Numbered from the stretch's first letter, positions 15,865-27,400 are shown. The stretch is DNA of 64,000 bases from Corynebacterium sp. HMSC074A01 (GCF_001831515.1 NZ_KV825598.1:173806-237805); one strand, 5' to 3'. Made by a program: numbers and translations. Notes: generated by a model from the sequence alone, not told the origin.

Positions 15865-16824
15865 CTCACCCACTTTGAGCACGACTTTTCCGGTGTGGGC
15901 GCCGGAATCGAGGTACTCGTGGGCCTCAGATGCCTGGGCGAGCGGGAAGGTCTTGGTCACGTTCGGCGCGATTTGGCCGGACTCGATGAGCGGCCAAACG
16001 TGCTCGACGGTGTCGGCGACGATGCGTGCCTTCATCGGGCGCGGGCGGGCGCGCAGCGTGGTGGCGTGGACGGACTGGCGGCGCGGCATCATCCGCCCCA
16101 GCGACAGGGTGCCCTTGGCACCGCCCTGCAGGGCGATGACGACGAGGTGGCCGTCGACAGCCAGCGACTTGATGTTCTGCTCCAGGTACGCGCCACCGAC
16201 GACGTCCAGGATGATGTCGGCCCAGCCCTTGAGCTCCTCGGCGAAGTCCTGGGTGCGGTAGTTGATGCCGATGTCGGCGCCCAGCTCCCGGCAGTAGGCG
16301 AGCTTCTCCTCGCTGCCCGCGGTCACGGCGACTTCTGCGCCGAGCGCCTTGCACAGCTGGATGGCGAAGGAGCCGATGCCGCCGGCACCGCCGTGGATGA
16401 GCACCTTGTCGCCAGCCTGCAGCCCAGCGACCATGCCCAAGTTGGACCACACGGTGCAGGCGACCTCGACGACCGCGGCGGTCTCCTCCAGGCTCAAGTT
16501 CTTTGGCTTCGGTGTGAGCTGGCCTTCCGGGACGGCGACGTACTCGGCGTAGCCGCCACCGGCGAGCAGGCAGCCGACCTCCTCGCCTTGTCTGCGGTCC
16601 GTGGTGCCTGGGTCCACGATCACGCCCGCGCACTCCAGGCCGATGGTTTCCGGCTCGCCCTTCGGCGGCGGGTACTTACCTTGCGCCTGGACGAGGTCGG
16701 CGCGGTTGACGCCGGCGGCGGTGACGCGGACGAGCACGCTGCCGTCGTCAAGCGAAGGCTCTGGCGTGTCAAAGAGCGCGAGCGAGCGGGGATTATCTGG
16801 GTCTGTCAGTGCAATTGCTTTCAT
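15862..16824 (-). CDS. NADPH:quinone oxidoreductase, zinc-free MDR family (PIG3-like)
   Basis: Medium-chain dehydrogenase/reductase, 320 residues from MKAIALTDPDNPRSL, predicted to reduce quinones or other electrophiles with NADPH. The N-terminal GroES-like domain contains AAGVNRADLVQAQGKYPPP; the Rossmann domain contains HGGAGGIGSFAIQL. The structural-zinc Cys cluster of alcohol dehydrogenases is absent, as usual in this subgroup. A longer upstream reading frame would enter the promoter region and is unlikely. The gene ends within the shared hairpin. Confidence 0.88.
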   Translation of the reverse strand: MKAIALTDPDNPRSLALFDTPEPSLDDGSVLVRVTAAGVNRADLVQAQGKYPPPKGEPETIGLECAGVIVDPGTTDRRQGEEVGCLLAGGGYAEYVAVPEGQLTPKPKNLSLEETAAVVEVACTVWSNLGMVAGLQAGDKVLIHGGAGGIGSFAIQLCKALGAEVAVTAGSEEKLAYCRELGADIGINYRTQDFAEELKGWADIILDVVGGAYLEQNIKSLAVDGHLVVIALQGGAKGTLSLGRMMPRRQSVHATTLRARPRPMKARIVADTVEHVWPLIESGQIAPNVTKTFPLAQASEAHEYLDSGAHTGKVVLKVGE

Positions 16825-16878
16825 GCCCACCCAGGATAACGGAGTCGGTGGGCCTATACGGTAGACTTTGCTCCCGTT

Positions 16879-16966
<88 letters not shown>

Positions 16967-16972
16967 ACTACT

Positions 16973-18100
16973 TTAAAGCGCATCCAGCACGTCGATGAAG
17001 CGCTGGGCCGCGGCCTGCGGGTCGGCCCACTTATCCAGGCCGAACAGGCCGATGCGGAAGGTGGAAAAGTCCTCCGCCTCCCCAATCTTCAGTGGTACGC
17101 CCGAGGCGATCTGCAGGCCGTGGGGCTTGAACGCCGCGCCCGACTGCTGCTCAGGGTTGTTCGCGTACAGCACGACCACGCCGTTGGACTCGAAGCCCTC
17201 CGCGGCCACGGAGCGGTACCCGCGTTCGTAGGCGGCCTCGCGGACAAGGCGGCCGAGCGTCTCCTGGTTCTTCGCCAGCGTGTCTAGGCCGACCTCCACC
17301 GACTCCTTCATGACCTCCAGGTTGTGCAGGATCGTGTCGGTCGGCAGGGTGGAGTGGTAGCCGGCCTGGCCTGCGCGGTAGCCGTCGAAAATTGCGAGCC
17401 ACTTCTTTAAATCCAGGGTAAAAGAGTCCGATTCGCTGCCCAGCACCGCCTCGCGGCCCTTCGGCGAGAGCATGACGTAACCGGTCGCGGGAGAGCCGGA
17501 CCAGGACTTCTGCGGCGCGGACACCAGCACGTCGATGTGTTGCGCCGCCATGTCGGGGAAGGCCGCGCCCGCCGCGATGCAGTCGAGCACGAACAGCGCG
17601 CCGTGGTTGTGCGCAATGCGGCCCAGACCCGCGATGTAGTCATCCGGCAGGCTTAAGCCCGCGGCGGTCTCCGTGTGCGCGGTGACAATCACGTCGGGTG
17701 CATGCTTATCGACGGCACGCTGCACCTCCTCAAGCGCCGGCGGCGCAAAAGAAGGCTGCGCATCCTCGCTGGTCGGCTGGGCGTTGAGTACGTGGACGGT
17801 GTCGGTGAGGTGGCCGGCTTCGATGATCTGGCTCCACCGGAAGGTAAACAGGCCGGAGCGCAGGATGAGCACCTTCTTGCCGTGGAAGAGCTGGCGGGCC
17901 ACCGCCTCCATCGCGCCGGTGCCGCCCGCGGGGACGAGTGTGGCCGAATCGGCACCGTAGGTAGAGGTCAGCAGCGTGAGCATCTCCTGGGCGGCGGAGA
18001 TGAACTTCTGCGACATGTGGTTCAGGGAGCGGTCAGTAAAGACGACCGAGTACTCGAGCAGGCCGTCGGCGTCAATGTCAGGGCGGGGCAGATGTGTCAT
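16973..18100 (-). CDS. Class V aminotransferase (alanine/serine-glyoxylate aminotransferase-like)
   Basis: 375-residue PLP enzyme starting [19 protein letters not shown]. The fold-type I features are present: [15 protein letters not shown] for phosphate binding, ETAAGLSLP, the PLP-binding Asp in [10 protein letters not shown], and the Schiff-base Lys in SAPQKSWSG. Closest to the alanine-glyoxylate/serine-pyruvate aminotransferase group; the exact substrate cannot be read. ATG overlaps the stop of the upstream hypothetical gene by ATGA, so the two are coupled. Unlike the other class V protein in this window, its lysine is intact. Confidence 0.88.
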   Translation of the reverse strand: MTHLPRPDIDADGLLEYSVVFTDRSLNHMSQKFISAAQEMLTLLTSTYGADSATLVPAGGTGAMEAVARQLFHGKKVLILRSGLFTFRWSQIIEAGHLTDTVHVLNAQPTSEDAQPSFAPPALEEVQRAVDKHAPDVIVTAHTETAAGLSLPDDYIAGLGRIAHNHGALFVLDCIAAGAAFPDMAAQHIDVLVSAPQKSWSGSPATGYVMLSPKGREAVLGSESDSFTLDLKKWLAIFDGYRAGQAGYHSTLPTDTILHNLEVMKESVEVGLDTLAKNQETLGRLVREAAYERGYRSVAAEGFESNGVVVLYANNPEQQSGAAFKPHGLQIASGVPLKIGEAEDFSTFRIGLFGLDKWADPQAAAQRFIDVLDAL

Positions 18101-18534
18101 GCCCCACAGTCTAGCCGGGCTGAGAAGAGCTCTGGGGTGGTATGGAACTGAGGTGACAGCTCGGTGCCGCGTAGTTCGTCCTGCGCGCGCTTCACGGCTG
18201 CGCGCTCGACGCCGACGACGAACGCGACGTTTGTGAGTTTCAGCGGCGTGGCAGGGGTGATCGAGGCGTCGCCTGGGTGGCGCGGGTCGACGCCTTCTAG
18301 ATCTGTGCCGGGGATCTGCCCGAGCGGGACGCCGAGCAGTAACGTGCCTGTGTGCAGGCGCTCGGGTGCGGCGTGTTTGGGGGAGAGGTACAAGGGAGCG
18401 TCGAGAAGCATGTGGGGCGAAAAGGACGCGATGTCGGCGAGGGCCCACACGATCCAATCGGCGCGGTTAGCGGCGGCGGGGCCCAGGTCACTGCGGGTAG
18501 CGACACCGGCGTTGAGGTCTGTGTTGAGCTTCAT
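18097..18534 (-). CDS. Hypothetical protein (145 aa) coupled to the aminotransferase
   Basis: Soluble protein from MKLNTDLNAGVATRSD, with WIVWALADIASFSPHMLLDAPLYL in the middle and a basic helix (VGVERAAVKRAQDELR) near the end. No recognised domain, signal peptide or membrane segment. Its TGA overlaps the following ATG, so it is translated with the class V aminotransferase and may serve the same pathway. A start 14 codons upstream is open. Confidence 0.7.
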   Translation of the reverse strand: MKLNTDLNAGVATRSDLGPAAANRADWIVWALADIASFSPHMLLDAPLYLSPKHAAPERLHTGTLLLGVPLGQIPGTDLEGVDPRHPGDASITPATPLKLTNVAFVVGVERAAVKRAQDELRGTELSPQFHTTPELFSARLDCGA

Positions 18535-18598
18535 GCGGCCCACTATACGGGCCCTATTTGGAAGTCGCGGGCGCACTGGGTAGGATGAGCAAAGGCCT

Positions 18599-18690
18599 GG
18601 AGACGTGCCAGAGCGGCCGAATGGGGCTCCCTGCTAAGGAGTTGCCCTCTTTGCGGAGGGCCGCAGGTTCAAATCCTGTCGTCTCCGCCA
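18599..18690 (+). tRNA. tRNA-Ser (anticodon GCT), CCA encoded
   Basis: 92-nt type II tRNA with acceptor stem GGAGACG/CGTCTCC, anticodon GCT in CTGCTAA, a long variable arm (CCCTCTTTGCGGAGGG) and encoded CCA. It is 2 bp from tRNA-Arg and probably on the same transcript. Confidence 0.96.
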
Positions 18691-18692
18691 CT

Positions 18693-18768
18693 GCGCCCGT
18701 AGCTCAACGGATAGAGCATCTGACTACGGATCAGAAGGTTGGGGGTTCGAATCCCTCCGGGCGCACCA
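18693..18768 (+). tRNA. tRNA-Arg (anticodon ACG), copy 1, CCA encoded
   Basis: 76-nt tRNA with acceptor GCGCCCG/CGGGCGC and anticodon ACG. It is identical over 75 bp to the copy at 21170; only this copy encodes the full CCA. Confidence 0.97.
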
Positions 18769-18772
18769 AACA

Positions 18773-18805
18773 AAACCCCAGCTCACAGTGTGTGAGCTGG
18801 GGTTT
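18773..18805. terminator. Strong hairpin terminator after the tRNA pair
   Basis: 14-bp perfect stem (AAACCCCAGCTCAC / GTGAGCTGGGGTTT) with a 5-nt loop. Ends the tRNA transcript on + and probably the surface-protein transcript on -, whose stop is 15 bp away. Confidence 0.88.
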
Positions 18806-18819
18806 GTCGTCTCTTCGGA

Positions 18820-20898
18820 CTACTGCTCCTCGGTGGGGGTAGCCTCTACGGTTGTTTCAGTCGGCACAACCGGGGCAGGCTTTGCCGAGCCGAGAGAGAC
18901 CGCGGCACTGTCGACGTTCGGGATGCAGTTGCGTCCGCCTGCGATCGCGACGACCGCTGCGAACAGGCCAAGCACGCCGCCGCCGATGCCTGCGAGGGCC
19001 TCCGGAGTGGTGCCGGCGGAGCGAGCGACGTCGTTAAGCGCGCGGCTCAGCTGGTTGCCCGCAGCACCAAGGCCAGGCGTTCCGAGCTGGGTGGACAGTG
19101 CGAGCGGGATGAGAGCCAGCAGCGGCAGGCCCACGCCGATCAGCGTGGCGATGCAACGCGGGTCGGAAGAGCCGCCCTTAAGGCCAACGTTCGCGTCCAC
19201 GGTCGGGCCGCCCTGACCGCCCTGGCCGCCCGGCTTGGAGGAGCCGCCGGAGGAGCCCGGGATGCCCTCGACCTGCACGTCCGGGTTGCCGTTGTTGTTG
19301 GCGTTGTCCTTGATTTCTGCCTTGGCGTTGTCGGTGATGACGACGGTGGCCTTGGCGTTGTCGGAGATCTTCACATCAGGGTTGCCGTTGTTGTTGGCAT
19401 TGTCCTTGATCTCTGCCTTGGCATTGTCGGAGATCTTGACGTTTTCCGAAATCTTGACATCAGGATTGCCGTTGTTGGACAGATTGTCCTTGACCTCGAC
19501 GGTCGCTTTAGCGTTGTCGGAAATCTTGACATCGGGGTTACCGTTGTTGGACAGGTTGTCCTTAATGTCGACGGTCGCTTTAGCGTTGTCGGAGATCTTG
19601 ACGTTTTCCGAAATCTTGACATCAGGATTGCCGTTGTTGGACAGGTTGTCTTTGATGTCTACCTTGGCATTGTCCGTAATGATCGGGTTGCCGTTGTTCG
19701 ACAGGTTGTCTTTGATCTCGGCCTTCGCATTGTCTGTGATGACGACGTTCGGGTTGCCGTTGTTGGACAAAATATTGATGCCCCCGCCGCCAGCGCCGCC
19801 GAGCGCACCGCCAGTGAGGCCACCAAGCAGCCCGCCGCCAATCTTGCCGATGAAGTCGGCCGCAATGTCCGCGATTGCGCCGCTCGGGGTTGCCGGGTTC
19901 TTCGCGCTGATGCGCAGAGTACGTTCAACTTCCGAGGTGCCGTCGCTGAAGACAACCGGAATAGTAAAGGTGCCGGGGATGAAGTTGTTGGGCGCGGAAA
20001 CCTGAACCTTGCCACCCTGGGTAGCTACGCCCCAACCTGGCGAGCCGATCCCCTTCTTCTTCACCGATACGCCTTCGGGGAGCGTGAGTTCTTCGACGAC
20101 CTTGGTCACATTGCCTTCAAAGTCCACGTCATAGATGCCGCCGAAGTCGGGCAATGCGTCTTCCCACTCAGCCTTCGGCATCTCATCAATCACCGAAAGG
20201 TTCAAGGTAGAGGTGTAGGACGAACCGTCACCGCGGGTGATCTTTACGGGGATGGAAACATCGCCCTTCTTAAATGCCGTTGCGGACTGCGGACGCTTCA
20301 CCTTCAGGGTGCCATCTTCATTCTCAAAGTCCCAATTGAAGATGGTGTTTGAGGTGGGGGCAAAGGTGTAGCTCGGATCAACTTCCAAGTCCTTAACTGC
20401 AGCGGCGTCCTGGTTCCAGAAGTTTTCTGTCTCGTAGCGACGTGCGAGGTTGGGATCCGTTTCCCGAGCGTCCGCTGGGAGCTTGGCGACGTTGATCTTC
20501 AGCGTGTTTTTGATCTCCTGCCCATCTGGCATGGTGGCCGTCACCGCGACGTCCTTTTCCCCTTCGGTGAAGGAGACATCTGCTGATGGGCGGGACAGCA
20601 CCACCGAGCCGTCCTCGTTCGCTTCAACCCCCCAGTTGAAGATGGTAGATATGTTCGCCACGATGGTTGAACCCGCTGGAAGCATGAAGCCCTCGACTAC
20701 GGTCGGGGCATCGCCGGTAAACGTCACCTGGTGGCGCGAGTTCCAGTCGATGACAGTAGGCTCGGCGACCGGGCTGGTCGTCGTGGTGGTTTCAGTGGTG
20801 CTCAGATCCTCAGCAATGCCCTGCGGCACCACGATCGACGGAGCCACAAGGGCGAGGGCGAGAGCGCTTGCGGCGATGCCGCGAGAAAAAGTGGTCAT
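18820..20898 (-). CDS. Secreted surface protein with Asn-rich tandem repeats and a Cys-bounded C-terminal hairpin anchor
   Basis: 692 residues. Signal peptide at 1-29 (ATG after AAGGAAGG). Three related beta-sandwich units follow (about 46-140, 160-240, 250-335), each with a W/F-rich strand, an F-x-x-G motif and a D-G-x-S/T strand, like Rib/YPDG-type surface domains. A Gly-rich linker (352-373) leads to an Asn-rich repeat tract (about 376-543) in which NNGNP recurs seven times with DVKISDNAK and EIKDN(L/A) modules, suggesting a beta-solenoid or stalk. A Gly/Ser linker precedes Cys582, a hydrophobic segment, an amphipathic loop, a second hydrophobic segment and Cys658. No LPxTG motif. Ligand unknown; adhesion or envelope-barrier roles are inference. 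Confidence 0.85.
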   Translation of the reverse strand: MTTFSRGIAASALALALVAPSIVVPQGIAEDLSTTETTTTTSPVAEPTVIDWNSRHQVTFTGDAPTVVEGFMLPAGSTIVANISTIFNWGVEANEDGSVVLSRPSADVSFTEGEKDVAVTATMPDGQEIKNTLKINVAKLPADARETDPNLARRYETENFWNQDAAAVKDLEVDPSYTFAPTSNTIFNWDFENEDGTLKVKRPQSATAFKKGDVSIPVKITRGDGSSYTSTLNLSVIDEMPKAEWEDALPDFGGIYDVDFEGNVTKVVEELTLPEGVSVKKKGIGSPGWGVATQGGKVQVSAPNNFIPGTFTIPVVFSDGTSEVERTLRISAKNPATPSGAIADIAADFIGKIGGGLLGGLTGGALGGAGGGGINILSNNGNPNVVITDNAKAEIKDNLSNNGNPIITDNAKVDIKDNLSNNGNPDVKISENVKISDNAKATVDIKDNLSNNGNPDVKISDNAKATVEVKDNLSNNGNPDVKISENVKISDNAKAEIKDNANNNGNPDVKISDNAKATVVITDNAKAEIKDNANNNGNPDVQVEGIPGSSGGSSKPGGQGGQGGPTVDANVGLKGGSSDPRCIATLIGVGLPLLALIPLALSTQLGTPGLGAAGNQLSRALNDVARSAGTTPEALAGIGGGVLGLFAAVVAIAGGRNCIPNVDSAAVSLGSAKPAPVVPTETTVEATPTEEQ

Positions 20899-21019
20899 GT
20901 GACCTTCCTTTAAGTGCCAATAAACGTAGGTGGGCAGCGAATGATGAACTAATGCCAACGTTCAATTTCGCTTACCTCAATGTTTTTATCACCTTATTGC
21001 CAATTTCAGTAGATGGATT

Positions 21020-21039
21020 GTGAGAAAATTTCTTCTCAC
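21020..21039. promoter_or_regulatory. Inverted repeat upstream of the Asn-rich surface gene
   Basis: GTGAGAA and TTCTCAC arms separated by 6 nt, about 120 bp upstream of the surface-protein start. The rest of 20899-21169 is AT-rich and has no gene. Candidate operator; no regulator identified. Confidence 0.35.
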
Positions 21040-21169
21040 GGTGCTCCTTGCCGAGCATCCTCTATGTGCGACTTGTTCTGCCCAAATCCATGTTGGGCTG
21101 GGGTTTTGGCGCATCTGTGGTTGCAGTGTAAAGTAACTCTTCGTTGTCAACGCAAGACATTGATGGCAA

Positions 21170-21242
21170 GCGCCCGTAGCTCAACGGATAGAGCATCTGA
21201 CTACGGATCAGAAGGTTGGGGGTTCGAATCCCTCCGGGCGCA
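21170..21242 (+). tRNA. tRNA-Arg (anticodon ACG), copy 2, CCA not fully encoded
   Basis: Sequence identical to the copy at 18693 through the discriminator base, but followed by CCG instead of CCA, so CCA must be completed after transcription. The two copies flank the Asn-rich surface gene. Confidence 0.95.
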
Positions 21243-21249
21243 CCGATTG

Positions 21250-21272
21250 AAACCCCGCTTCGGCGGGGTTTT
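21250..21272 (+). terminator. Hairpin terminator after tRNA-Arg copy 2
   Basis: AAACCCCGC, a TTCG tetraloop, then GCGGGGTTTT: a compact GC-rich stem with a U-run, a classical intrinsic terminator. Confidence 0.9.
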
Positions 21273-21343
21273 CGCATGCTGGGGGCATTTCGGGTGGTGG
21301 AAAGTATATTAGCGCAGCCTAAGAGTGGACTTACGTACAAAAG

Positions 21344-21373
21344 TTGGCATACGCCTGTCTACGGCATTAGGCT
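21344..21373 (+). promoter_or_regulatory. Candidate promoter of the giant surface gene
   Basis: TTGGCA (21344-21349) and TAGGCT (21368-21373) separated by 18 bp, fitting a corynebacterial -35/-10 pair, about 74 bp before the start codon. An overlapping CTATAG could shift the -10. Confidence 0.4.
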
Positions 21374-21446
21374 CTATAGGGATTCTAAAGATTTTTCCCA
21401 GCTCTCATAAAAACCCTGAGTACAACCTTACGTATTGGAGAAAACT

Positions 21447-24400
21447 ATGCGCGGAAACCCCAAGCCATCACGCGGGCTGTTTTCCGGAATGAAGAGGACC
21501 GTCATTGCTTCGGCGACGGCACTTTCGCTCGCAGTTGGCGGCATGGCCGTCCCTGCGCTTCCGACGCCGACAGGGGAGAGTGTTCTGCCTGTCGCGGCGG
21601 CGCAGGAGCTGGCTGCCAATGAGATGGAATACAAGGCAAATTGGAGACGTCCGCTCAATACCTGGCCCAGTAGGGATATCAATGCCTCCACTACTCCGGA
21701 TGTGCTTCGGGAAATGCACCGGAGTGGGAAGATGGGCTGGAAAGCGGTGACGGTCACTGCGACAAAGACTTACACCGCCGACGAACTTATCTTCACAGCT
21801 ACTACGGACGAAAGCAATAGTTTTCCCGAGGATAAGAAATACTTTGTTTGGGTTGAGAGGCATTACAGGGAGAGACACATTGCCCGCCGTGAAGTGAAAG
21901 ATGGCAAACTTTACGAGATTGCGAAAGGGCACAGCGACGGAAGGTCCTTGAAGCTCACGCTTCCCGAGACCATTACGGTAGAGAGCGGTGACACGCTTGT
22001 TGTTTTTGGTGAAGGAGTTAGGGCCCCCGGGTCGAGTGGTTCGAGACCTGATGGCTCTGTGACTTTTGAAGTCACGCCAAAGCTGGGCACCGTAACGGGC
22101 AAGCTGAACGCACCCGTGAGCTTTGTAGGCGAGGCGCTAGTTGATCTCCTGGATGCAAACGGCAACGTCGTTGAAACTAAGACCGTGCGTCGCGGTCAGA
22201 CGTTTACTTTCGCTGACACGCCAATCGGAGACTACAAGCTCAAAGTCCGCGACACCCGCGGCTTTACCGGGCAGACGACTTCGACATTTACGCTGAAGAA
22301 CGATGCAACTGAGAACCGTGATCTTTCGCTGACTGCCCAAAAGGCATCGGCGTACGGCTGGGTGAAGGATGAGAACGGAGACGCAGTTCCCAACGCAAGG
22401 GTAACCATTCCGGGGGCCAACCTTGAGGGACGGACGAATTCCAATGGCTATTTCAGCATCACCAACATCCCTGACGGGCAGTACACCGTCGAGGTAGCGG
22501 CGACTGATCGGACTGTTGGCACCAATGCATCGGTGACCTTGAAGCCGGGTGACAACAAGAACCTGGATCAGATTTTTGTAAACCTTCACCGCCGCAACGC
22601 GACGGGCCGAGTGCTGGATGAGCAGAACAATCCAGTTAGCGGCGCGGAGCTGAAGCTCAGCGGTAATGGGCAGGCCGAAAAGACTGTGAAAACTGATGCG
22701 GAAGGCAACTACCGTTTCGAGGGTCTGAAGCCGGGTACCTACACCGTTGAGGTGAAGGGGTCTACGGCGTACGGATCCGGTGGCGGTCAGCTGAATGTCC
22801 AGCCGGAACGCGACGCCAATCAAGACTTCAAGGTAAGCAAGAACAAGGCGACCCTCTCTGGGTGGGGTTCCGTCGTAGGCTCCGATGAAAAACCTGCAAA
22901 TGTCGAGCTTAAGCTTTGGGGTAAGGACGCGGACGGCAAGGAGAGGGTCGTCAGTACAGCGACGACCTCCGAGGACGGTACTTTCAGTTTTGCTGGCGTA
23001 GAGGCCGGAACGTACGCCATCGAAGTTGTCGAGAGCGACCGCTTCCAGGGCGGCCGGACAGACGCGAACATCGACGTCAAACCGGGTGAATCCAAGCGTT
23101 TCGGCCTGCAGATGGTCTACAAAACGGTGACGGCAACCGGCCTGGTGACGTTGGACAGGGAACAGCTCAAGAACGTCGACGTCACGGTGACGCAAAAGGC
23201 GACCGGGAAGACTTTCAGCACGAGGACCGATGGCCAGGGGCGCTTCACGATCATGGGCCTCGACCACGGTGCGTATACGGCTTCCATCGCAGCCAAGCCA
23301 GGTTCGTACAAGGAGAAGCAGTCCGCCGAGGTCAACATTGAGCCGGGCAAGACCGGCGACCTGAGCATCTCCCTGGCCAGCGAGCCTGGCAACGTAGAGG
23401 GCACGGTCACCGACAACTTTGGCAAGCCGGTTGCTGGCGCCAAGGTCACGGCGGGCAACAAGAGCGCGACCACTGGCAAGGACGGCAAGTACCGAATTGA
23501 GGGCCTGAGCAAGGGCAATGTGACGGTTACCGTCGCCCGCAGCGACCAGGAAAAGTACTCGAGTGCCTCGAAGTCAGTCGAGATCCAGCCTGAAAAGACT
23601 CGGACCGTCGACCTCCAGGTTGCTCGTGACAGCGGCACGATTATCGGCACCGTGAAGGACGATGGTGGCACGGTGCTTGCTGACGGCAAGGCCCGCGTCA
23701 CCGGTCCCAACGGGTTCAACAAGGAAGTCACCATTTCCGGTGGCAAGTACGAGCTCGGCGACCTTGTCGCAGGCAAGTACACGGTGACGGTCGCGAAGAC
23801 TGCGCTCACTGATGCGAAGAGCGAAGAGGTCAACGTTGCCCCGGGCCAGACGGCCACGAAGGACATCGAGGTGCGTCGCTTCCAGGGCGCATATCAGATC
23901 CGTGTCTTTGACGACCTGGGCAAACCCATCCAGGGTGCCACTGTCGAGGTCACTGGCAAGGGCTTCAAGCAGCAAAAGCAGACTAACGCCAACGGCGAGG
24001 TCAGCATAGAGAACGTCCCGCCGGGCCGCTACGCCTACAAGGTGCTCGCTGCCGACGAGTACGGCCAGGCATCCGGCGACCTCAACTCGATCGTGGAGGA
24101 CAGCCGGGAAGCGCTGAACGTCGGCGTGCCGCCGACCGATGGCCGCGTCGAGGGCACTGTGCTTGACGACGCCGGCGCTCCGGTCGTTGGCGCGACCGTC
24201 AAGCTCGACGGCAACCGCCGCAGCGGTAACAAGGAAGTGTGGTCCGCAACCGCCACCACTGATGACAACGGTAAGTACGCTATTCCTGGGGTCCCACCGG
24301 GAACCTTCACTGCGAAGGTCGATGCGACCGATACTCGCGGTGGCGACTCCACCGAGGTGACGGTGCGTCCGAACGCAGCGTCGACAGGCGATCTGGAGCT

Positions 24401-27400
24401 GAAGCGCAACGACGGTTCCCTCGGTGGCCAAGTCACCGACGACACCGGCACGGCCGTTTCCGGCGCGAAGGTTGTGCTGAAGGACGCCGCAGGCAAGGAG
24501 ATCGGCTCCACCGACACAAACGATGACGGCGTGTACGAGTTTGCGGGCATTCGCCCCGGCGAGTACCTCGTCGAGGTAGTCGGGACCGAGAAGTACGGTG
24601 CGGCGTCGGAAAACGCGCAGGTCGAACCTGCTGCGAAGGGTAACCGTGACCTCCGTGTCAGCCGCGCTGACGGCAGCGTGGAGGGCAAGGTTGTCGACGA
24701 AGAAGGTGTGGCTGTCGAAGGCGCGAGCGTGACCATCTACGGCGACGGCGTTGAGGAGAAGGTCACCACGAACGCTGAGGGCACCTTTACGGTTTCCAAC
24801 CTGCGCCCGGGCAGCTACCGGGTCGAAGTTGCCCCGACCAAGGAGTACGGTGCCGCGGCCAGCGCGTTTACGGTCGAGCCGGGCGCGACGGCAACCGCGC
24901 AGCTCGAAGTGAACCGAAGCAAGAGCACGGTGACTGGCCAGGTGTCGGACGATGCCCACCAGGTCATCGAGGGCGTTGAGGTTAAAATCACCGACGCGCA
25001 GGGCACCGTAATTGCGACGGAGACCACGGGCGGGGACGGCACGTTCTCGGTGACGGATGTTAAGCCTGGCACGTACACCGCCGCCGTCGAGAAGACCGAC
25101 ACCCACGCAGGTGACTCCCAGGAATTCACGGTCGTGGCTGGCGAGTTCCCGGACCCGGTCACGCTGACCATGGGCCGCATGGCAGGCACGCTGCGCGGCC
25201 AAGTGGTGGATGCCGATACTGGCAAGGCCATCACCAACGCCACGCTGACGCTTGTCGCTGCCGGTGAGACAGAGGGCACGCCCCTTACGGTTAACGGCAA
25301 GGGCGAATTCCAGGTGTCGGTAGACGCAGGTGAACACACACTGCGCGTCCAGTCGCCGGAGTTCTACGAGCCGTACTCGGGCCAGATCTTCGAGGTTGGT
25401 GCGGCAGAGCGCGTCGACCTGGGCAAGATCGAGCTGACCTCCACCGTTGGCTCCATCGAGGGCACCGTGACCGATGGCGAAGGCAACGCGCTCGAGGGCG
25501 TCGAGCTGAGCATCCGCAACCTGGAAAATGGTGCGGAAACTCCCGCGACCACCAACGCAGAGGGTAAGTACCGCGCAGGTAACCGCACTGTTGGCCGCTA
25601 CGAGGTCGCGGTGACCACGGTGCCGCAGGGCTACGACGCACCGGAGACGCAGGAGGTTCCTGTCGAGCGCAGCAAGACAGCAACCGCAGACTTTAAGGTC
25701 AACAAGACGCCGGAGGCACCGCAGGTCGGATCCGTGTCCGGTGCGGTGCTGGATACCGCCGGCGAGGTCGTCGACGGAGCGACGGTAGCGCTGAAGCACC
25801 GTGAGTCCGGCGAGGCCTACCCGGCGACCGTGAATGCGAAGGGGCGCTTCTCCGCGAAGGAGCTGCCCGCCGGCGAGTACTCCGTGATCGCCAGTGCTGA
25901 CGGCTACAAGGCCGAAGGCCAGCCGCGCGTGAAGGTCGAGGTTGGAAAGAACCGCGACATTGGCCGGATCAACCTGGTCAAGGATGAGGCCCCACAGGGC
26001 ACCTTCCGCGTGGTTGTCCGTTCCAAGGATCAGCAGAAGCCCGTCGCTAAGGCGGTCGTTGTGGTATCGCAGGGCGAGGATCAGCGCTCCTACGTCACGG
26101 ACGAAAACGGTGAGGCCAGGGGCCAGCTGGCGGAGGGCACCTACTCGGTGCGCACCACGCCGCCTGCTGGTAGCGCCTTCATCGCACCGGAGCAGGACGC
26201 GACGGTCACGATCAAGCGCAACGAGCAGACGGATGCGTTTATTGACCTGGATCGACAGACAGACGCTCCGGAGGACGCGCCGACCGGGCGTGTCACCGGC
26301 AGCATCGCCGATGAAAACGGCGAGCCGGTAGAGGGCACGACCGCGAAGCTGTGCGGCGAGGACGGCACCATCATCGACATCAACGTTGATGAGAACGGCA
26401 ACTTCGTCGTCGAGGACGTGCCGGAGGGCAAGTACACCCTCATCGTCACGCCTGGCGAGGGCCATCGCACCCCGCGTTACAAGACGGTTGAGGTCAACCG
26501 TGGTGAAACCACAGACGTCGGGCGCATTACGACCCCGTCGTCGGTGAAGAAGCTCGACGAGAGCGACAAGGGCGAGCCGGGCACGATCAACGGCTGGCTT
26601 GTCGACGAGAAGAACGAGCCGATCCCGGGCGCTACCGTGATCGTTCGCGGCAAGGGTACGGACACGGATCCGGACGGTAACCCGATCGATACCCTGCCTG
26701 CCGTGACCGTGGACGAGAACGGCCGCTTTACCACCGATGTGCTGCCGGAGGGCGACTACGAGATTGATCTCGAGCTGCCCGAGGGCTGGGACAAGCCGGA
26801 GGGCTGGCCGAAGAACGTCAACGTGACGAAGGACAAGCCGGAACACCAGGGCGTGATTAACGTCGTGGCTCCGCGCTCGGAGATCAAGGGTGCCGTCGTT
26901 GATGGCAACGGCAATCCGATCGATGGCGTGGTTGTGACGGTCACCGACTCCCACGGTGATACCAAGGAAGTTCCGGTGGACGAGAACGGCAACTACAAGC
27001 TCGATGTCATTCCGGGCGACGCTGTCGTCGAGGTCTTCACCCCGGAGGGCGTCCAAGAGGTGGATCCGATGTACATTCCGGTCCGCCCGAAGAACGACGT
27101 CGCACTGCCGACGGTGAACCTGACGGAGAAGACCCTGGACCTGAAGAAGCGCGTGCTGGGTTGGGACGCGGATACGCCGGAGGATGCTCCGGGTCTGCCG
27201 ACGAACGAGGACCTGATCTACGGCTTCGTGGTGACCAACGACTCCGATGAGCCGGTGCACAACGTGAAGATTGAGGACCCCTTTGCAGGTCCTGCGATCA
27301 AGGCACCGGAGAACTGGGACGGCACGCTGCAGCCGGGCGAGACCAAGGTCTTTACCGCGGTGATGAAGCCGCCGTACGGCAGTGGCGCGTTCGCAAACAT

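Noticed and set aside
18693..21242. Genomic island with tRNA attachment sites
   Set aside because: The repeats are complete tRNA genes, not partial 3' ends, and no integrase or phage gene is present; a duplication is the simpler reading.
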